Positions 5,420 through 5,748 of a stretch of DNA of 5,748 bases are shown here, piece after piece. Origin of the DNA: Bacteroidales bacterium. Its GTDB lineage: Bacteria > Bacteroidota > Bacteroidia > Bacteroidales > UBA7960. A model generated the notes under the pieces. It was not told the origin of the DNA, did no database searches, and saw only the letters and a program-made list of their open reading frames with translations. Within the stretch, counting starts at the first letter, position 1, and every line of letters begins with the position of its first letter. The translations under genes and the position numbers were made by a program. The DNA is taken from assembly GCA_007128045.1 (NCBI GenBank), contig SKYG01000159.1:1-5748 (forward strand), given 5' to 3'.

Positions 5420-5748
5420 ATGATTAAAAACAAATATAAAAAGGCAGGAATTTCTTTTGTTGTTGTAACAGTTGCAGGTTTTGGTTGTCAGACAACAAAA
5501 ACTGACAATCTGCGCCCCAATGTCGTATTTATTGTAGTTGATGATTATGGCTGGATGGATACCGGCTTTCAGGGCAGTGAATTTTATGAAACCCCTAATC
5601 TCGACAAATTGGCCGCAGAAGGCATGATTTTCACAAATGGCTATGCTGCATCCGGAGTTTGTTCTCCCAGTCGTGTAAGTTTGTTGACTGGCCGATACCC
5701 TCCCCGTTCAGGTATAACTGACTGGATTAAGGGTTATCAGGCAGACCA
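5420..5748 (+). CDS. S1-family sulfatase lipoprotein, N-terminal part
   Basis: The gene runs off the window end; 109 residues are visible. A lipoprotein signal comes first: basic KNKYKK, a hydrophobic stretch (residues 9-21) and the lipobox AGFGC, with Cys23 as the lipidated residue. The sulfatase domain follows. NVVFIVVDDYGWMD (34-47) supplies the calcium-binding Asp41-Asp42, and ETPNLDKLAAEGM (57-69) is the usual next block. GVCSPSRVSLLTG (79-91) matches the sulfatase signature exactly, so Cys81 in the CxPxR motif is the residue converted to formylglycine by a separate maturase. The enzyme hydrolyses sulfate esters, most likely on a carbohydrate given the neighbouring sugar porter, outside the cytoplasm. 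The residues after Cys23 (QTTKTDN) lack the acidic cluster of a Bacteroidota surface-export signal, which suggests periplasmic exposure. The substrate subfamily cannot be assigned. The ATG at 5420 is preferred because it gives an intact signal peptide; no SD is seen. Confidence 0.93.
   Translation, partial: MIKNKYKKAGISFVVVTVAGFGCQTTKTDNLRPNVVFIVVDDYGWMDTGFQGSEFYETPNLDKLAAEGMIFTNGYAASGVCSPSRVSLLTGRYPPRSGITDWIKGYQAD

Noticed and set aside
1..5748. CRISPR array, tRNA, rRNA or insertion sequence
   Set aside because: No regularly spaced repeat, no cloverleaf with a TTCGANNC-like arm, no rRNA stretch and no transposase motif was found on reading both strands.

Overview
The window looks like a chromosomal segment from a member of the Bacteroidota, probably a polysaccharide-degrading one. 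I infer this from three things. The clearest promoter matches are of the Bacteroidota -33/-7 type (TTTG-like, about 20 nt, TAnnTTTG), and Shine-Dalgarno sequences are weak or absent. The 80-residue antitoxin is of a type I know mainly from this phylum. A sugar porter is followed by a formylglycine-type sulfatase lipoprotein. No rRNA, tRNA or other marker is present to fix the genus.

Layout: (1) 1-567, the 3' end of a secreted-type protein with two fibronectin type III domains. (2) 654-1335, minus strand, a decayed membrane glycosyltransferase (GT39-like) with a frameshift, a nonsense codon and a probable internal deletion. (3) 1383-2204, plus strand, three overlapping small genes in the order RelE/ParE-like toxin, antitoxin, RelE/ParE toxin. 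(4) 2205-2582, a degraded strip with two abutting coding remnants. (5) 2583-3614, minus strand, a complete L-threonine 3-dehydrogenase (tdh). (6) 3615-3985, a divergent control region with a promoter candidate for each flanking gene and two inverted repeats. (7) 3986-5377, plus strand, a complete MFS sugar porter that keeps the proton-coupling and sugar-binding residues of XylE-type symporters. (8) 5420 to the window end, plus strand, the N-terminal 109 residues of an S1-family sulfatase lipoprotein.

How the genes may work together: the porter and sulfatase are co-directional with a 42-nt gap and probably form an operon that desulfates a carbohydrate in the periplasm or at the cell surface and imports a sugar. 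tdh diverges from it and has no kbl beside it in this window, so a shared pathway is not shown. The region 654-2582 looks like accessory, rearranged DNA with a pseudogene, gene stubs and a compact toxin-antitoxin cluster of lower GC. The most unusual element is that cluster, where one antitoxin gene is overlapped on both sides by a different RelE/ParE-family toxin gene. I see no CRISPR array, no complete insertion sequence and no structural RNA gene.
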